From the NCBI GenBank assembly GCA_036012905.1, contig DASCQF010000093.1, forward strand, positions 1 through 64,000: a stretch of DNA of 64,000 nt. The letters run 5' to 3'. This DNA comes from NP936 sp002726085. GTDB taxonomy: Bacteria; Acidobacteriota; Vicinamibacteria; Vicinamibacterales; UBA8438. The notes below the pieces were generated by a model, which worked only from the letters and a program-made list of their open reading frames with translations, was not told the origin of the DNA and did no database searches. This document shows positions 34,918-43,136 of this stretch, piece by piece. Numbering within the stretch: the first letter of the stretch is position 1; the number at the start of each line of letters is the position of its first letter. The position numbers and the translations under genes were made by a program.

Positions 34918-36264
34918 TCAGCTGGAGGGCGTGAACAACGTTCTGATCTCCTCGGCCGAGATTCCGGTGGCGCAGACCAGCACGCGGTCGCCCGGCTCGA
35001 TTCGATCCTCACCCCGCGGCACGATTGCCTGCCCGCCCCGAACGATCGACCCGATAATCGCCTCGTCGGGAACACCTAGGTCGCGCAACGCGGTCGGCTG
35101 GAACGTGTCCGGCACGGTCAGCTCGACCACCTTCGCCTGCCCCTCCTCGAGCACCTTCAGCAGACTCGAGCGCCCGCCATCGATCTGATGGACGACCGAG
35201 GCCACAGCCGCGCCGCGCGCCGAAAGCGCCACGTCGATGCCCACGAGCTCGAACAGCCGCAGGTTTGCTGGTGTGCTGACCCGCGTGATGACCGATTCGA
35301 CACCTAGTTGCCGCCCGATCAAGCAGGCCAGCAGATTGCGCTCGTCGTGATCGATGACCGACACCATCACGTCGCTCCGGCCGATTTCCTCGCTCTCGAG
35401 TAGCCCGAGGTCGGTGCCGTCACCTTCGAGAATGAGTGCGTTCCCCAGCGTGGCTGCGAGCATCTCGCCACGCGCGTGGTCGTGCTCGACGATATACAGC
35501 TGAATCCCCGGCTCGGAATCCAGATGCTGGGCCAGCCGGAGCCCAACGTCGCCGCCACCGATAATCGTGACCAGCCGTGTCCGGCGCTCCGCCGCCTTGG
35601 GCGACAGCTGTCCCTGGAGCGCCTTCATCGCCTCGCGCGTGCCCATCAGGACGACCTTGTCGCCGGGGTCCAGCACGGTGCGGCCGCGGGGGATCGAGGT
35701 GCTGTCGCCATGGTGGACGGCCACGATGACGACGCCGTACGGCAGGTCCAGCGCCGCGATCGGCTTGCCAACCAGCGGCGAGTCCGACCCGAGCCGGAAC
35801 TCGAGCAACCGGATCTCCCCGCCGGCGAACACGCCGGCGTCCACCGACCCAGGGGCCATGATGATCCGCTCGATCGCGTCCGCCAGTTGCGCCTCGGGCC
35901 AGATGACCTGGTCGATCCCGAAGTGCTCGCTCAAACTGTCGCGTCCTTCAGCGGTGTGGACGAAGTCTTCCTTGGAGACGAAGCAGATCGTGCGACGGCA
36001 CCCCAGTTGGCTGCCGAGCGAGCAGGCGACGATGTTGACCTCGTCGAGCCCGGTGCAGGCGATGAGCAGGTCGCACGTACTGGCCCGCGCGCGCTCCAGC
36101 AGGCTGCGACTGGTGCCGCTGCCGGTCAGGAACTCGACATCGAGCAGACCGAACCGTTCCGCCACGGAGGGCACGGCGTCGACCACGCACAGCTCGTGGT
36201 GGGCGGCCAGCGCCTTGGCGAGCGCATACCCGATTTCGCCGCCCCCGATGATGATGATCTGCAT
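34918..36264 (-). CDS. trkA: TrkA, NAD-binding regulator of potassium uptake
   Basis: A 448-residue protein with two tandem RCK_N/RCK_C units: nucleotide loops MQIIIIGGGEIGYALA (residue 1) and LVTIIGGGDVGLRLAQ (about residue 230), with acidic ends CVVDA and YIVEHD, and two C-terminal RCK_C domains (about residues 145-220 and 370-445). It binds NAD(H) and gates TrkH from the cytoplasm. Length matches TrkA of other bacteria (about 458). Start ATG follows a heptamer array. Confidence 0.95.
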   Translation of the reverse strand: MQIIIIGGGEIGYALAKALAAHHELCVVDAVPSVAERFGLLDVEFLTGSGTSRSLLERARASTCDLLIACTGLDEVNIVACSLGSQLGCRRTICFVSKEDFVHTAEGRDSLSEHFGIDQVIWPEAQLADAIERIIMAPGSVDAGVFAGGEIRLLEFRLGSDSPLVGKPIAALDLPYGVVIVAVHHGDSTSIPRGRTVLDPGDKVVLMGTREAMKALQGQLSPKAAERRTRLVTIIGGGDVGLRLAQHLDSEPGIQLYIVEHDHARGEMLAATLGNALILEGDGTDLGLLESEEIGRSDVMVSVIDHDERNLLACLIGRQLGVESVITRVSTPANLRLFELVGIDVALSARGAAVASVVHQIDGGRSSLLKVLEEGQAKVVELTVPDTFQPTALRDLGVPDEAIIGSIVRGGQAIVPRGEDRIEPGDRVLVCATGISAEEIRTLFTPSS

Positions 36265-36271
36265 TACGGAA

Positions 36272-36331
36272 TGCCCAAGGAGGCAGGAGACAGGAGGCAG
36301 GAGGCAGGAGAGAGCCGGAGGGCTTCGCCAG
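36272..36331 (+). repeat. Heptamer array (AGGAGGC type) with GGAGGGCTTCGCC flank
   Basis: GCCCAAGGAGGCAGGAGACAGG onward gives five units to 36312, then GCCGGAGGGCTTCGCCAGCC. Both conserved flanks (CTTGGGC reversed, and GGAGGGCTTCGCC) are present. It lies in the trkA leader. Confidence 0.85.
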
Positions 36332-36419
36332 CCGTTACTTCAAGGGCGACAGCTCCAGAACTCGACATGTCCGTACCCCTAGCTACTGCGCCAACAGGAG
36401 AATACTTGTCATTACCTAT

Positions 36420-36530
36420 TGTCGGCCGGAGGGGCCGGCGCCGACAGCGGCGCGGCCTCTCTAGACGGGGCTACGCCCTGAACTCCACGCGGTCGCTCGC
36501 GAGGCCCCGCTGCCTCGCCAGGAAACCCTA
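36420..36530. mobile_element. MITE-like element, diverged copy
   Basis: ACGGGGCTACGCCCTGAAC and a right end GCCTCGCCAGGAAACCCTAG identify a partial copy. Together with 36545-36743 it fills the 479-bp space between trkA and the permease; I see no gene there. Confidence 0.55.
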
Positions 36531-36544
36531 GCGCACGACAAGAG

Positions 36545-36743
36545 CGGTTTCCTGGCGAGGCGTTCGTCTGGCAAGGCGCGGCTGTACTCAGACGGGGCTT
36601 CGCCCCGAACCCCCCGCGAACGCTACGCGGGGACCCCGGGAGCCCCACTCCGCGTCCGCGGGGCGCGCACGTGCGCGCCCGAGCTGTGACCCCGGTAAGC
36701 GAATGCCGCGACGCCGGCCCTCACGGGCGCGTCGCCAGGAAAC
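36545..36743. mobile_element. About 200-bp MITE-like element, left partner of an inverted pair
   Basis: It starts GGTTTCCTGGCGAGGCG and ends CGCGTCGCCAGGAAAC, adjoining the TAG stop of the permease. Bases 36581-36722 match the reverse complement of 39334-39476 with only about two or three differences over about 142 bp. Confidence 0.8.
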
Positions 36744-38021
36744 CTACAGCCCAACCCGGAGGACGGTGAATAGGAGCCAGCAGGTGGCGCTGCCGACGAC
36801 CGACATCGACAGGCCCCAGACCATGAGCTTGTTGAACAACTTCCGGCTGTCCTCGTGCTTTGGAGCCGCCGCCATGCAGAGCGCTCCGAGCGTCGACAAC
36901 GCCGACACGTCGACGAGATGGGCGCCGATGTTCATTGAGGAGGCGATGGCGAGGGGTTCGACGCCGCCGAGCTGCTGCGCCAGGTCGGGCACCGTTGGCA
37001 GAAATGCCGGCAGCACCACACCCGAGGTGCTGCTGTAGATGGAAATGAAGCCCGTCGTGAACGCCATGACGGCGGTGACAGAGTTGGCGGTCGAGATGTC
37101 GGCGAGTAGTTGGGTAAAGAGCGCGAGACCGCCCGTCTCGTCGAGCACCGAGATCAACACCGTGACGCCGCACACCATCATGATCACACGCCACGGCATC
37201 AGGGCGATCGCCTCCGACTCGTCGCCAGCCTTGAGCACCGCCAGCACGATCGCGCAGGCGAACGCGCCGAGGCCGACGTCGACGTTGAACAGGATGACCC
37301 CGGTGAGCAGAGCCCCGATGACGCCTATCGTGAGCCAGTGCTGCTGCCCGAAATCACCGGGTATCGTCGAGCCGCCGTCCCCGGTCGGCACAACCAGTTC
37401 GCCTTCGTGGTAGCGACCAAGCAGCCGCCAGCCGCCAGACAGGAAGTATGCGGCAAAAACAATCACCGTATGGGCCATCGCGTTGTTGAGATACGTCGCC
37501 GTCTCATAGCCGCCGAGCCCGATGTCATCCATGACGCCGTTCACGATGATGCCGGCTGGCGCAAACGGCGAGAGCGCAGCGGCGTTGCCACCGTGGCCGA
37601 TCATGATCGCCATCCAGAACGCCGGAATACCGACCTGGCCGGCCACCGCCATCCCCATCGGCGCCATCAGCGCCGTTGACGCGATGCTGCCCGGGCCGAT
37701 CGACGACAACACGAACGACAGGAAAAAGAACATCATCGGCATCATGCCGACGTTGCCTTTGCACAGCCGGACCGCCCTGTGCGCAAGGAGGTCGAGGGTG
37801 CCGTTGGCTTGCGCTTGCGAGAAAAGCAACGTGACCCCGGCGAGCGTCATGAAGAGACGCGTCGGAAAGCCGGCCATGACCTCTCGCGCGCTCATGTCGT
37901 CGATATACACGCCAACGATCCACGCTAGGGCGATGGCGAGGAACCCGACATGCAGGCGAATCGTGCAACTGACGACGATGGCGACGAGCAGCGCGCCGAG
38001 CGAGAGGGTGGCGGCGTCCAT
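36744..38021 (-). CDS. Anion permease-like (SLC13/CitM-type) membrane transporter
   Basis: A 425-residue protein with about eleven hydrophobic segments and paired hairpin-like loops (IGPGSIASTALMAPMG near residue 100 and STSGVVLPAFLPTVPDL near residue 340) typical of ion-transporter-superfamily dicarboxylate carriers. It most likely moves a di- or tricarboxylate with Na+ or H+. The ATG at 38021 begins the first membrane segment. The gene is divergent from a MadLM-type pair, so malonate or a related dicarboxylate is a reasonable guess. Confidence 0.78.
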   Translation of the reverse strand: MDAATLSLGALLVAIVVSCTIRLHVGFLAIALAWIVGVYIDDMSAREVMAGFPTRLFMTLAGVTLLFSQAQANGTLDLLAHRAVRLCKGNVGMMPMMFFFLSFVLSSIGPGSIASTALMAPMGMAVAGQVGIPAFWMAIMIGHGGNAAALSPFAPAGIIVNGVMDDIGLGGYETATYLNNAMAHTVIVFAAYFLSGGWRLLGRYHEGELVVPTGDGGSTIPGDFGQQHWLTIGVIGALLTGVILFNVDVGLGAFACAIVLAVLKAGDESEAIALMPWRVIMMVCGVTVLISVLDETGGLALFTQLLADISTANSVTAVMAFTTGFISIYSSTSGVVLPAFLPTVPDLAQQLGGVEPLAIASSMNIGAHLVDVSALSTLGALCMAAAPKHEDSRKLFNKLMVWGLSMSVVGSATCWLLFTVLRVGL

Positions 38022-38083
38022 GGGGCACGAGTATAGCGGTGGTGCGTTGTCGAGCCGTGCCGGATCGGATAACGTCGTTGCGC

Positions 38084-38172
38084 TGGCGCGCACGTGCGCG
38101 CCTCGCGGGCGCGGAGTGGGGCCTTGGGGTCCCCGCGAAGCGCCCGCGGGGGTTCGGGGCGCAGCCCCGTCA
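38084..38172. repeat. GC-rich dispersed element, partial copy between divergent genes
   Basis: GGCGCGCACGTGCGCGCC, then GCGGAGTGGGGCC and GTTCGGGGCGCAGCCCCG repeat the core of 39381-39471 in the same orientation. It sits between the permease and madL starts, where promoters should be. Confidence 0.7.
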
Positions 38173-38187
38173 AGAAGGAGTCCGGAT

Positions 38188-38559
38188 GTGGTGATTTATG
38201 GTGTCGGGCTGTTGTCGTTCTGCATGTTGGTGGGGATGTTCACCGGCGACCTGCTCGGGGTGGCCATCGGCGTCGAGGCCAACGTCGGTGGGGTCGGCAT
38301 CGCCATGATCCTGCTGCTCGCGCTGTCCAATCTCGGTTCGCGAGAGGCCGCACTGAGTCCGATCACGGAAAGGGGCGTCGGGTTCTGGAGCGCGATGTAC
38401 ATTCCGATCGTCGTCGCAATGGCCGCGAGACAGAACGTGGCCGCCGCCCTGTCAGGAGGGTGGATGGCGATCATTGCCGGGGTTGCCGCCGTCGCGGCTA
38501 GTTTCGCGCTGATCCCGGTGCTGGCGCGCTTTGGGCAAGGTGGACACGATGATTCTTGA
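38188..38559 (+). CDS. madL: MadL-like malonate transporter small subunit
   Basis: A 123-residue protein with four hydrophobic segments, beginning VIYGVGLLSFCML and containing VGMFTGDLLG and EANVGGVGIAMILL, the pattern of MadL. With MadM it forms a malonate:Na+ symporter. The GTG at 38188 has an AAGGAG ribosome site at ideal spacing (38175-38180), supplied by the end of a dispersed repeat. Its 3' end overlaps the madM start by 11 bp. Malonate decarboxylase genes are not in the window. Confidence 0.83.
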   Translation: MVIYGVGLLSFCMLVGMFTGDLLGVAIGVEANVGGVGIAMILLLALSNLGSREAALSPITERGVGFWSAMYIPIVVAMAARQNVAAALSGGWMAIIAGVAAVAASFALIPVLARFGQGGHDDS

Positions 38560-39313
38560 ATCTTTGAGGCGAGTCCTGGAGGCAAATGGGCTGATCACAG
38601 CGTTCATGTTCGTCGGGGCGCTGGTGTGGTTGTCGTACCTGATTTCCGCGAAACTGACACGAGGCCACGTCCACGGTTCGGCGATCGCTATCGCGCTCGG
38701 ACTCGTGCTGGCCTGGTACGGAGGTCTGGCGACCGGTGGCAGCCGCGGTCTCTCGGATATCCCTCTGCTCGCCGGTGTCGGCGTGATGGGCGGCGCGATG
38801 TTTCGGGACTTCGCTATTGTCGCCACGGCGTTCGGAGCCGATATCCGGGCCCTGAAACGGGCAGGCTTCGTGGGCGCTATCTCGATCGTCGTCGGAGTCG
38901 TGTTGTCGTTTGTGATCGGGGGAATCGTCGCCGTCTCGTTCGGTTACACGGACCCCATCGCGGTCACGACCATCGGCGCAGGGGCGGCGACCTACATCGT
39001 TGGCCCGGTGACCGGAACCGCGTTGGGGGCCGGCAGCGACGTCGTCGCGTTGAGCGTCGCGGCGGGACTCACGAAGTCGGTGCTGGTCATGATCGGCACT
39101 CCGTTCGTCGCGCCGCGGATCGGGCTCGACAATCCACATTCTGCGATCATCTATGGCGGTCTCATGGGCACGACGAGCGGCGTGGCGGGTGGGCTTGCGG
39201 CAACCGACCCGAAACTGGTGCCATACGGTGCGATGTCCGCGACGTTCTACACTGGAGTCGGCTGCCTACTCGCGCCGTCGGTGCTCTACCTCGGCGTCCG
39301 GGCGCTGCTTTAG
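38549..39313 (+). CDS. madM: MadM-like malonate transporter large subunit
   Basis: A 254-residue protein with about eight hydrophobic segments. HGSAIAIALGLVLAWYGG, GGAMFRDFAIVATAFGAD and the Gly-rich ATYIVGPVTGTALGAGSDVVALS follow the MadM family. It is the main membrane subunit of the MadLM malonate carrier. ATG at 38549 has an AAGGTGG site inside madL. Its TAG stop is followed at once by GTTTTTCTGCCGAGGCC, the terminus of the dispersed element. Confidence 0.87.
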   Translation: MILESLRRVLEANGLITAFMFVGALVWLSYLISAKLTRGHVHGSAIAIALGLVLAWYGGLATGGSRGLSDIPLLAGVGVMGGAMFRDFAIVATAFGADIRALKRAGFVGAISIVVGVVLSFVIGGIVAVSFGYTDPIAVTTIGAGAATYIVGPVTGTALGAGSDVVALSVAAGLTKSVLVMIGTPFVAPRIGLDNPHSAIIYGGLMGTTSGVAGGLAATDPKLVPYGAMSATFYTGVGCLLAPSVLYLGVRALL

Positions 39314-39476
39314 GTTTTTCTGCCGAGGCCTCCGCGAGGGCCGGCGTCGCGGCATCGGCTTACCGGGGTCACAGCCCGGGCGCGCACGTGCGCGCCCCGC
39401 GGACGCGGAGTGGGGCTCCCGGGGTCCCCGCGTAGCGTTCGCGGGGGGTTCGGGGCGAAGCCCCGTCTGAGTACAG
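39314..39476. mobile_element. Dispersed element, right partner of the inverted pair
   Basis: It fills exactly the space between the convergent stop codons of madM (39311-39313) and modC (39477-39479). From 39334 to 39476 it is the near-perfect reverse complement of 36581-36722. Confidence 0.8.
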
Positions 39477-40121
39477 CTACGAGCCGGATCGCACTACCCG
39501 TCCCGCGTCGAGCACCACCACCCAATCGGCGATCGCACGCACCTCCGCCTCGGCGTGCGACACATACAGCATCGAGATCCCCAGCTCGTCCCGGACCCGC
39601 TCGAGATAGGGCAGGATCCGCTCGCGTAACCCCAGGTCGAGGGCTGCGAGCGGCTCGTCGAGCAGCAGCAGCGCCGGCCCGGCCATGAGCGCCCTCGCCA
39701 GCGCCACACGCTGACGTTCGCCACCCGACAGCGCGGTCACCTCGCGGTCGAGCAGCAGGTCGATCTCGAGCAGACCGCCGACCTGCTGGAGCAACTGCCC
39801 ACCCCCGGCGTCGGCGCCGTAGAGGATGTTCCTGCGGACGTTCATATGAGGAAACAGCGCCAGGTCCTGAGGGACGTAACCGACACGCCGTTCGTGCGCG
39901 GACAGGTCGACCCCGGAGCTCGTATCGAACAGCGTTCGCGTGCCGATCTGAATTACCCCTTGCTCGGGGGTCCGCAGCCCGGCGATCGACTCCAGGACGC
40001 TGGTCTTGCCGGCGCCAGACGGACCAAACAGCGCGACGACCCGCGCCTCGATCCGCTCGTGGATCTCGAGCAGGAACTCGCCCTGGCGCAGCGAGAAGTC
40101 GAGCGTGATGGGAATGGACAT
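39477..40121 (-). CDS. modC: Molybdate ABC transporter ATPase, short form
   Basis: A 214-residue ABC ATPase: Walker A GPSGAGKTS (about residue 33), signature LSGGERQRVALARAL (about residue 130), Walker B LLLLDEPLAALD and switch His in YVSHAEAE. It lacks the C-terminal molybdate-binding (Mop/TOBE) domain of the usual 350-residue ModC, and the stop codon lies at the border of a dispersed element, so the gene may have been shortened there. Context modABC makes molybdate (or tungstate) the likely cargo. It follows modB by 18 bp. Confidence 0.9.
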   Translation of the reverse strand: MSIPITLDFSLRQGEFLLEIHERIEARVVALFGPSGAGKTSVLESIAGLRTPEQGVIQIGTRTLFDTSSGVDLSAHERRVGYVPQDLALFPHMNVRRNILYGADAGGGQLLQQVGGLLEIDLLLDREVTALSGGERQRVALARALMAGPALLLLDEPLAALDLGLRERILPYLERVRDELGISMLYVSHAEAEVRAIADWVVVLDAGRVVRSGS

Positions 40122-40139
40122 TTTTCAAGCGCGCCCGGC

Positions 40140-40811
40140 TCAGGACGACCGCCACTGATGCCCTGCGGTCGCGAGGTGGTTGGAGATCAGAAGGGCGCCG
40201 AAGGCGATCGTTGCCGACACCCCCAGCATCGCCGTGGCCGCCGCCTCCTGGCCGGTCTCCGTGAAGGTGTAGATGGCGACGGCGATGGTGCGGGTGCTGG
40301 GCAGAGCGCCCGCCAGCATGATCGTGGCACCGAACTCGCCCAGCGCCCGCGAGAAACCGAGCACGGCCCCGGCGAGCACACCACGCCCGGCCAGCGGCAG
40401 ACTGACCGTGAAGAACACCCGCCAGGGACCGGCGCCAAGGGTGGCGGCGATTAGCTCGTACCGCCGATTGACCTGTTCGAACCCGGCCCGCGCCGTCCGC
40501 ACGAGCAACGGCAGTCCCATCACCGCCATCGCCACAACCACCGCCCGCCACGTAAACACTACGTCGACCCCGAACCACCCGAGCAGAGCGCCGAGGGGAC
40601 CGCGTGGTCCCAGCAGGCTGAGCAGGATCAACCCGGTGGCGACCGGCGGCAGCACGAGGGGTAGCGAGATGATCGTCTCGAGCACGACCTGCCCCCGGAA
40701 TCGCCGACGCGCCAACAGCCAGGCCGCCGCGACTCCGGGTGGCAGCATGACCAAGGTCGCCAACGCGGCCATGGCAACGGTGCGCAACGCGATGGAAAGC
40801 ACTTCTGGCAT
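40140..40811 (-). CDS. modB: Molybdate ABC transporter permease
   Basis: A 223-residue inner-membrane permease with about five or six helices and the EAA-type coupling loop (AATLGAGPWRVFFTVSLPLAGRG, split near residues 138-160, with the conserved Gly in EAA...G). It forms the membrane channel with ModC. The ATG at 40811 is preferred; upstream in-frame codons are only translated heptamer repeat. Confidence 0.93.
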   Translation of the reverse strand: MPEVLSIALRTVAMAALATLVMLPPGVAAAWLLARRRFRGQVVLETIISLPLVLPPVATGLILLSLLGPRGPLGALLGWFGVDVVFTWRAVVVAMAVMGLPLLVRTARAGFEQVNRRYELIAATLGAGPWRVFFTVSLPLAGRGVLAGAVLGFSRALGEFGATIMLAGALPSTRTIAVAIYTFTETGQEAAATAMLGVSATIAFGALLISNHLATAGHQWRSS

Positions 40812-40848
40812 CAGGAGCCAGGAGGCAGGAGACAGGAGACAGAAGGAT
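40812..40848 (+). repeat. Heptamer array (AGGAGAC type)
   Basis: About five units (AGGAGCC, AGGAGGC, AGGAGAC, AGGAGAC, AGAAGGA) directly upstream of the modB start codon, between modA and modB. Confidence 0.8.
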
Positions 40849-40902
40849 GCGAGTGCGGGAGACAAAGGCTCCGCTCCCGGGCCTCATGGCTGAACCGTGT
40901 GG

Positions 40903-41715
40903 TCATGGGCGCGCCTCAGGGACGATGAAACCGGCCTGCTCGAAGACGCGGCGGGCAGCGGGACCCTGCAGATACGCGAGAAGCCGTTCGGCCGCCGCCG
41001 GGTTCGACCCCTGCCGCGTCAGCGCCGCCGGGTAGGCGATGGCAGGGCCATCGGCGACCGGCACCTCGAAGACCATCCTGACGCCGTTCGACGACAGGGC
41101 GTCTGTGCGGTAGACGACGCCGGCGTCCACGGCACCGGACTCGACCGTCGCCAACGCAGCGCGGGTGTTGCGGGTCGGCACGATCCGTTCGCGTAGGAGA
41201 TCCCAAAGCCCGACCGACTCCAGATACGACCGCGCGTAGACCCCTACCGGCACACCGTCGGGATCCCCGATGGCGATGCGCCGGAAGCCCGGCTGCAGCA
41301 ACGTCGCGGCCGACGCCAGCATCGCCGCGGGGTCGGCCGGTACGACCGGCACAGCCGGCATGACCGGCACAACAATGACGAGCTGGTTACCGAACAGGTC
41401 GACTCGCGTCTGGGTCCGGAGCAACCCTTCGTCTTCCACACGATCCATCTGGAACAGGTCGGCGCTGATGAAGAGATCGACCGGCGCCCCGGCGATGATC
41501 TGAAGCGCGAGCGCACTCGAGGCAGCAGTGTTCAGCTCGATCCGGGTCCCGGTGTCCTGTTCGTAGGCGGCGGTCAGCGTCTCGAGCACGCCGGTCAGGC
41601 TGGCGGCGGCCGAGACAAGCAACGGCCGGCCGTCACTCGCCGACCCGCGGCTCTCTCCAGACGGCGCGCAGGCTGCCACCGAAACCGCCAGCAGAATCGA
41701 TATTGATCGCACCAT
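40903..41715 (-). CDS. modA: Molybdate ABC transporter substrate-binding protein
   Basis: A 270-residue periplasmic protein; a lipobox-like AVSVAAC near residue 15 suggests a lipoprotein. Oxyanion-binding segments are recognisable: AAASLTGVLE (about residue 36), NTAASSALALQIIAGAPVDLFISAD split over residues 62-86, and DAGVVYRTDA near residue 195. A Pro/Val-rich insert (PVMPAVPVVPADP, about residues 117-129) is encoded by a small GC-rich repetition and looks recent. It should capture molybdate for ModBC. Confidence 0.93.
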   Translation of the reverse strand: MVRSISILLAVSVAACAPSGESRGSASDGRPLLVSAAASLTGVLETLTAAYEQDTGTRIELNTAASSALALQIIAGAPVDLFISADLFQMDRVEDEGLLRTQTRVDLFGNQLVIVVPVMPAVPVVPADPAAMLASAATLLQPGFRRIAIGDPDGVPVGVYARSYLESVGLWDLLRERIVPTRNTRAALATVESGAVDAGVVYRTDALSSNGVRMVFEVPVADGPAIAYPAALTRQGSNPAAAERLLAYLQGPAARRVFEQAGFIVPEARP

Positions 41716-41743
41716 CGAAAGTCTAATTTAGTATGATTACAGT

Positions 41744-41767
41744 CGATTTACCAAACGATTCAAATCG
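41744..41767. promoter_or_regulatory. Candidate operator in the AT-rich modA/regulator divergent region
   Basis: CGATTT-N12-AAATCG forms an inverted pair within an AT-rich stretch between modA and the divergent regulator gene. ModE-type regulators bind palindromes at such positions; the sequence is not a match to the E. coli ModE box. Confidence 0.35.
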
Positions 41768-41770
41768 CTT

Positions 41771-41830
41771 ATGCCCAAAGAAGTCAGAAGGCAGAAAGTT
41801 GAAGTTAGAAGAGGCTGGAGGGCTTCGGCC
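41771..41830 (+). repeat. Heptamer array (AGAAGTC type) with GGAGGGCTTCGGCC flank
   Basis: GCCCAAAGAAGTCAGAAGG then imperfect units to about 41812, followed by CTGGAGGGCTTCGGCC. Both conserved flanks are present. It lies in the leader of the molybdate-type regulator. Confidence 0.75.
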
Positions 41831-41874
41831 GCATCTGCTTACGATCGCGAGCCCGATTGCGGGGGTGTGCCGAC

Positions 41875-42297
41875 ATGGCTGTGCTGACGGTGCGACAGGC
41901 AGCAGAACGGCTCGGTGTCGCCTACTCGACGCTCAAACAGTGGATCTACAAGGGCAGTGTGCGGACGACGCGTACCGAAGGGGGGCATCACCGTATCGCG
42001 GAGACCGAGGTCGAGCGGCTGCTGGCCAAGGGGGGGCGGGCGCCGTCGGGCCGCGTGCCCCGGAGAAAGAGCGGCGGCGTGCTGATGGTCGTCAGCGGAC
42101 GCAACCGCCTGCGCGGAATCGTCGACGAGGTCAGACGCGAGGGCCTCGTGGCACAGGTGCGGCTACGGATCGGCGACCAGCGGTTGACGGCGGTGATCAC
42201 CCGGGACGCCCTCGACGAGCTGCGACTGAAACGCGGGGACGAGGCGACGGCTTTGATCAAGGCGACCGAAGTCATGATTGCCAGGGAGGCGCCATAG
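41875..42297 (+). CDS. Molybdate-type regulator: MerR/excisionase HTH fused to a TOBE (Mop-like) domain
   Basis: A 140-residue protein. Residues 1-55 form a winged excisionase-type HTH (TVRQAAERLGVAYSTLKQWI, then GGHHRIAETEVERLL). Residues 72-138 form a single TOBE/Mop domain (SGRNRLRGIVDEVRREGL, ITRDALDELRLKRGD, ALIKATEVMIA), which binds molybdate. It is divergent from modABC and likely represses that operon when molybdate is ample. The ATG at 41875 opens the HTH. Its last 57 bp plus 14 bp beyond are duplicated at 42412. Confidence 0.85.
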   Translation: MAVLTVRQAAERLGVAYSTLKQWIYKGSVRTTRTEGGHHRIAETEVERLLAKGGRAPSGRVPRRKSGGVLMVVSGRNRLRGIVDEVRREGLVAQVRLRIGDQRLTAVITRDALDELRLKRGDEATALIKATEVMIAREAP

Positions 42298-42311
42298 AGC
42301 GCCTCGTCCCC
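42241..42311. repeat. 71-bp direct repeat, first copy (3' end of the regulator gene)
   Basis: From GAGGCGACGGCTTTGATCAA to GCGCCTCGTCCCC, identical to 42412-42482 apart from one base (TAGAGC here, TAAAGC there). Confidence 0.9.
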
Positions 42312-42411
42312 GGCCGCGCGACAATGCGCGGCCCGCAGCCGCGGCGCGGGGCGAAGGGGTCCCCGCAAGCGGCTGCGTGGGGTTCGGGGCACAGCCCCGT
42401 CTAAAGAAGCC
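42312..42411. repeat. GC-rich dispersed element between the direct repeats
   Basis: GCGCGGCCCGCAGCCGCGG, then GGGGTCCCCGC and GTTCGGGGCACAGCCCCGTC resemble the cores at 38084 and 39381. It is framed on both sides by the 71-bp repeat. Confidence 0.65.
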
Positions 42412-42482
42412 GAGGCGACGGCTTTGATCAAGGCGACCGAAGTCATGATTGCCAGGGAGGCGCCATAAAGCGCCTCGTCCCC
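42412..42482. repeat. 71-bp direct repeat, second copy
   Basis: It duplicates the last 19 codons, the stop and 14 bp of downstream sequence of the molybdate-type regulator. It has no start of its own, so it is a dead copy. Confidence 0.9.
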
Positions 42483-42508
42483 TGGCGCGCGGGGAGCAGC
42501 ACCGGAAT

Positions 42509-42536
42509 TCAGAAGGCAGAAGTCTGACTTCTTCGT
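42509..42536. repeat. Heptamer array (AGAAGGC / CTTCTGA, both orientations)
   Basis: AGAAGGCAGAAGTC meets TGACTTCTTCG head to head, forming a small palindrome just after the stop of the SnoaL-like gene (42539). Confidence 0.65.
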
Positions 42537-42538
42537 CA

Positions 42539-43057
42539 TCACCGGGTGAACGTCGCCGGCAGCACCGACTGCAACTGCAGCCCCCAGTGGCCGTTCTGAT
42601 TCGTGATGACATAGAGCCCCGGCGCGGTCGTGTAGGGGCTGCCGTCGGCGGTGTAGCGGCTGAAGACGACGCGGAAGTGCACCTTGTCTGGCGAGACGTG
42701 GACCGCCTCGGCAAGGTCCAGCGTCGAGTGGTCCCAGCCCGACTGTCTCAGCGCGTCGAAATCGGTGGTGATCTCCTCGGGCGTCGCCCGCACGACCACC
42801 TGTCCGTTCTGGCCCAAGCTCAACCGTGGAAAATTGCTGATCCCAGCGACGGCATCGTTGTCAGCCGCGTTCCAGGCTTCGAAATATTCGTCGAGCGCCG
42901 CCCGCGCCGCTGACTCGTGCTCCCGGTCCGCATTCTGCGCACGCAGCGTCCCCCCGACCCAGATCACGAGCGCGACCGCCAGACAGCCAATCGCCCCCTC
43001 GGCCCACTTGCGACCCAGCCGTGTACCGTCATTCCGTGCAAAGATGCCAGAGTGCAT
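42539..43057 (-). CDS. Exported SnoaL/NTF2-like protein
   Basis: A 172-residue protein with one N-terminal membrane or signal segment (about residues 20-40) and an NTF2-like domain from ARAALDEYFEAWNAAD to the end (FRVVFSRYTADGSPY, GHWGLQLQSV). Such folds serve as small-molecule enzymes or non-enzymatic binding modules, and no catalytic set is clear. The ATG at 43057 has an AAGGAG site. It is divergent from the propeller gene. Confidence 0.72.
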   Translation of the reverse strand: MHSGIFARNDGTRLGRKWAEGAIGCLAVALVIWVGGTLRAQNADREHESAARAALDEYFEAWNAADNDAVAGISNFPRLSLGQNGQVVVRATPEEITTDFDALRQSGWDHSTLDLAEAVHVSPDKVHFRVVFSRYTADGSPYTTAPGLYVITNQNGHWGLQLQSVLPATFTR

Positions 43058-43136
43058 GGGCACGCTCCTTGTGTGTCCGACACGCGTCGTCGGTTCTCGG
43101 ACCCAGTGTAGACCTAACTGGCCCGGAGGTGCATTG

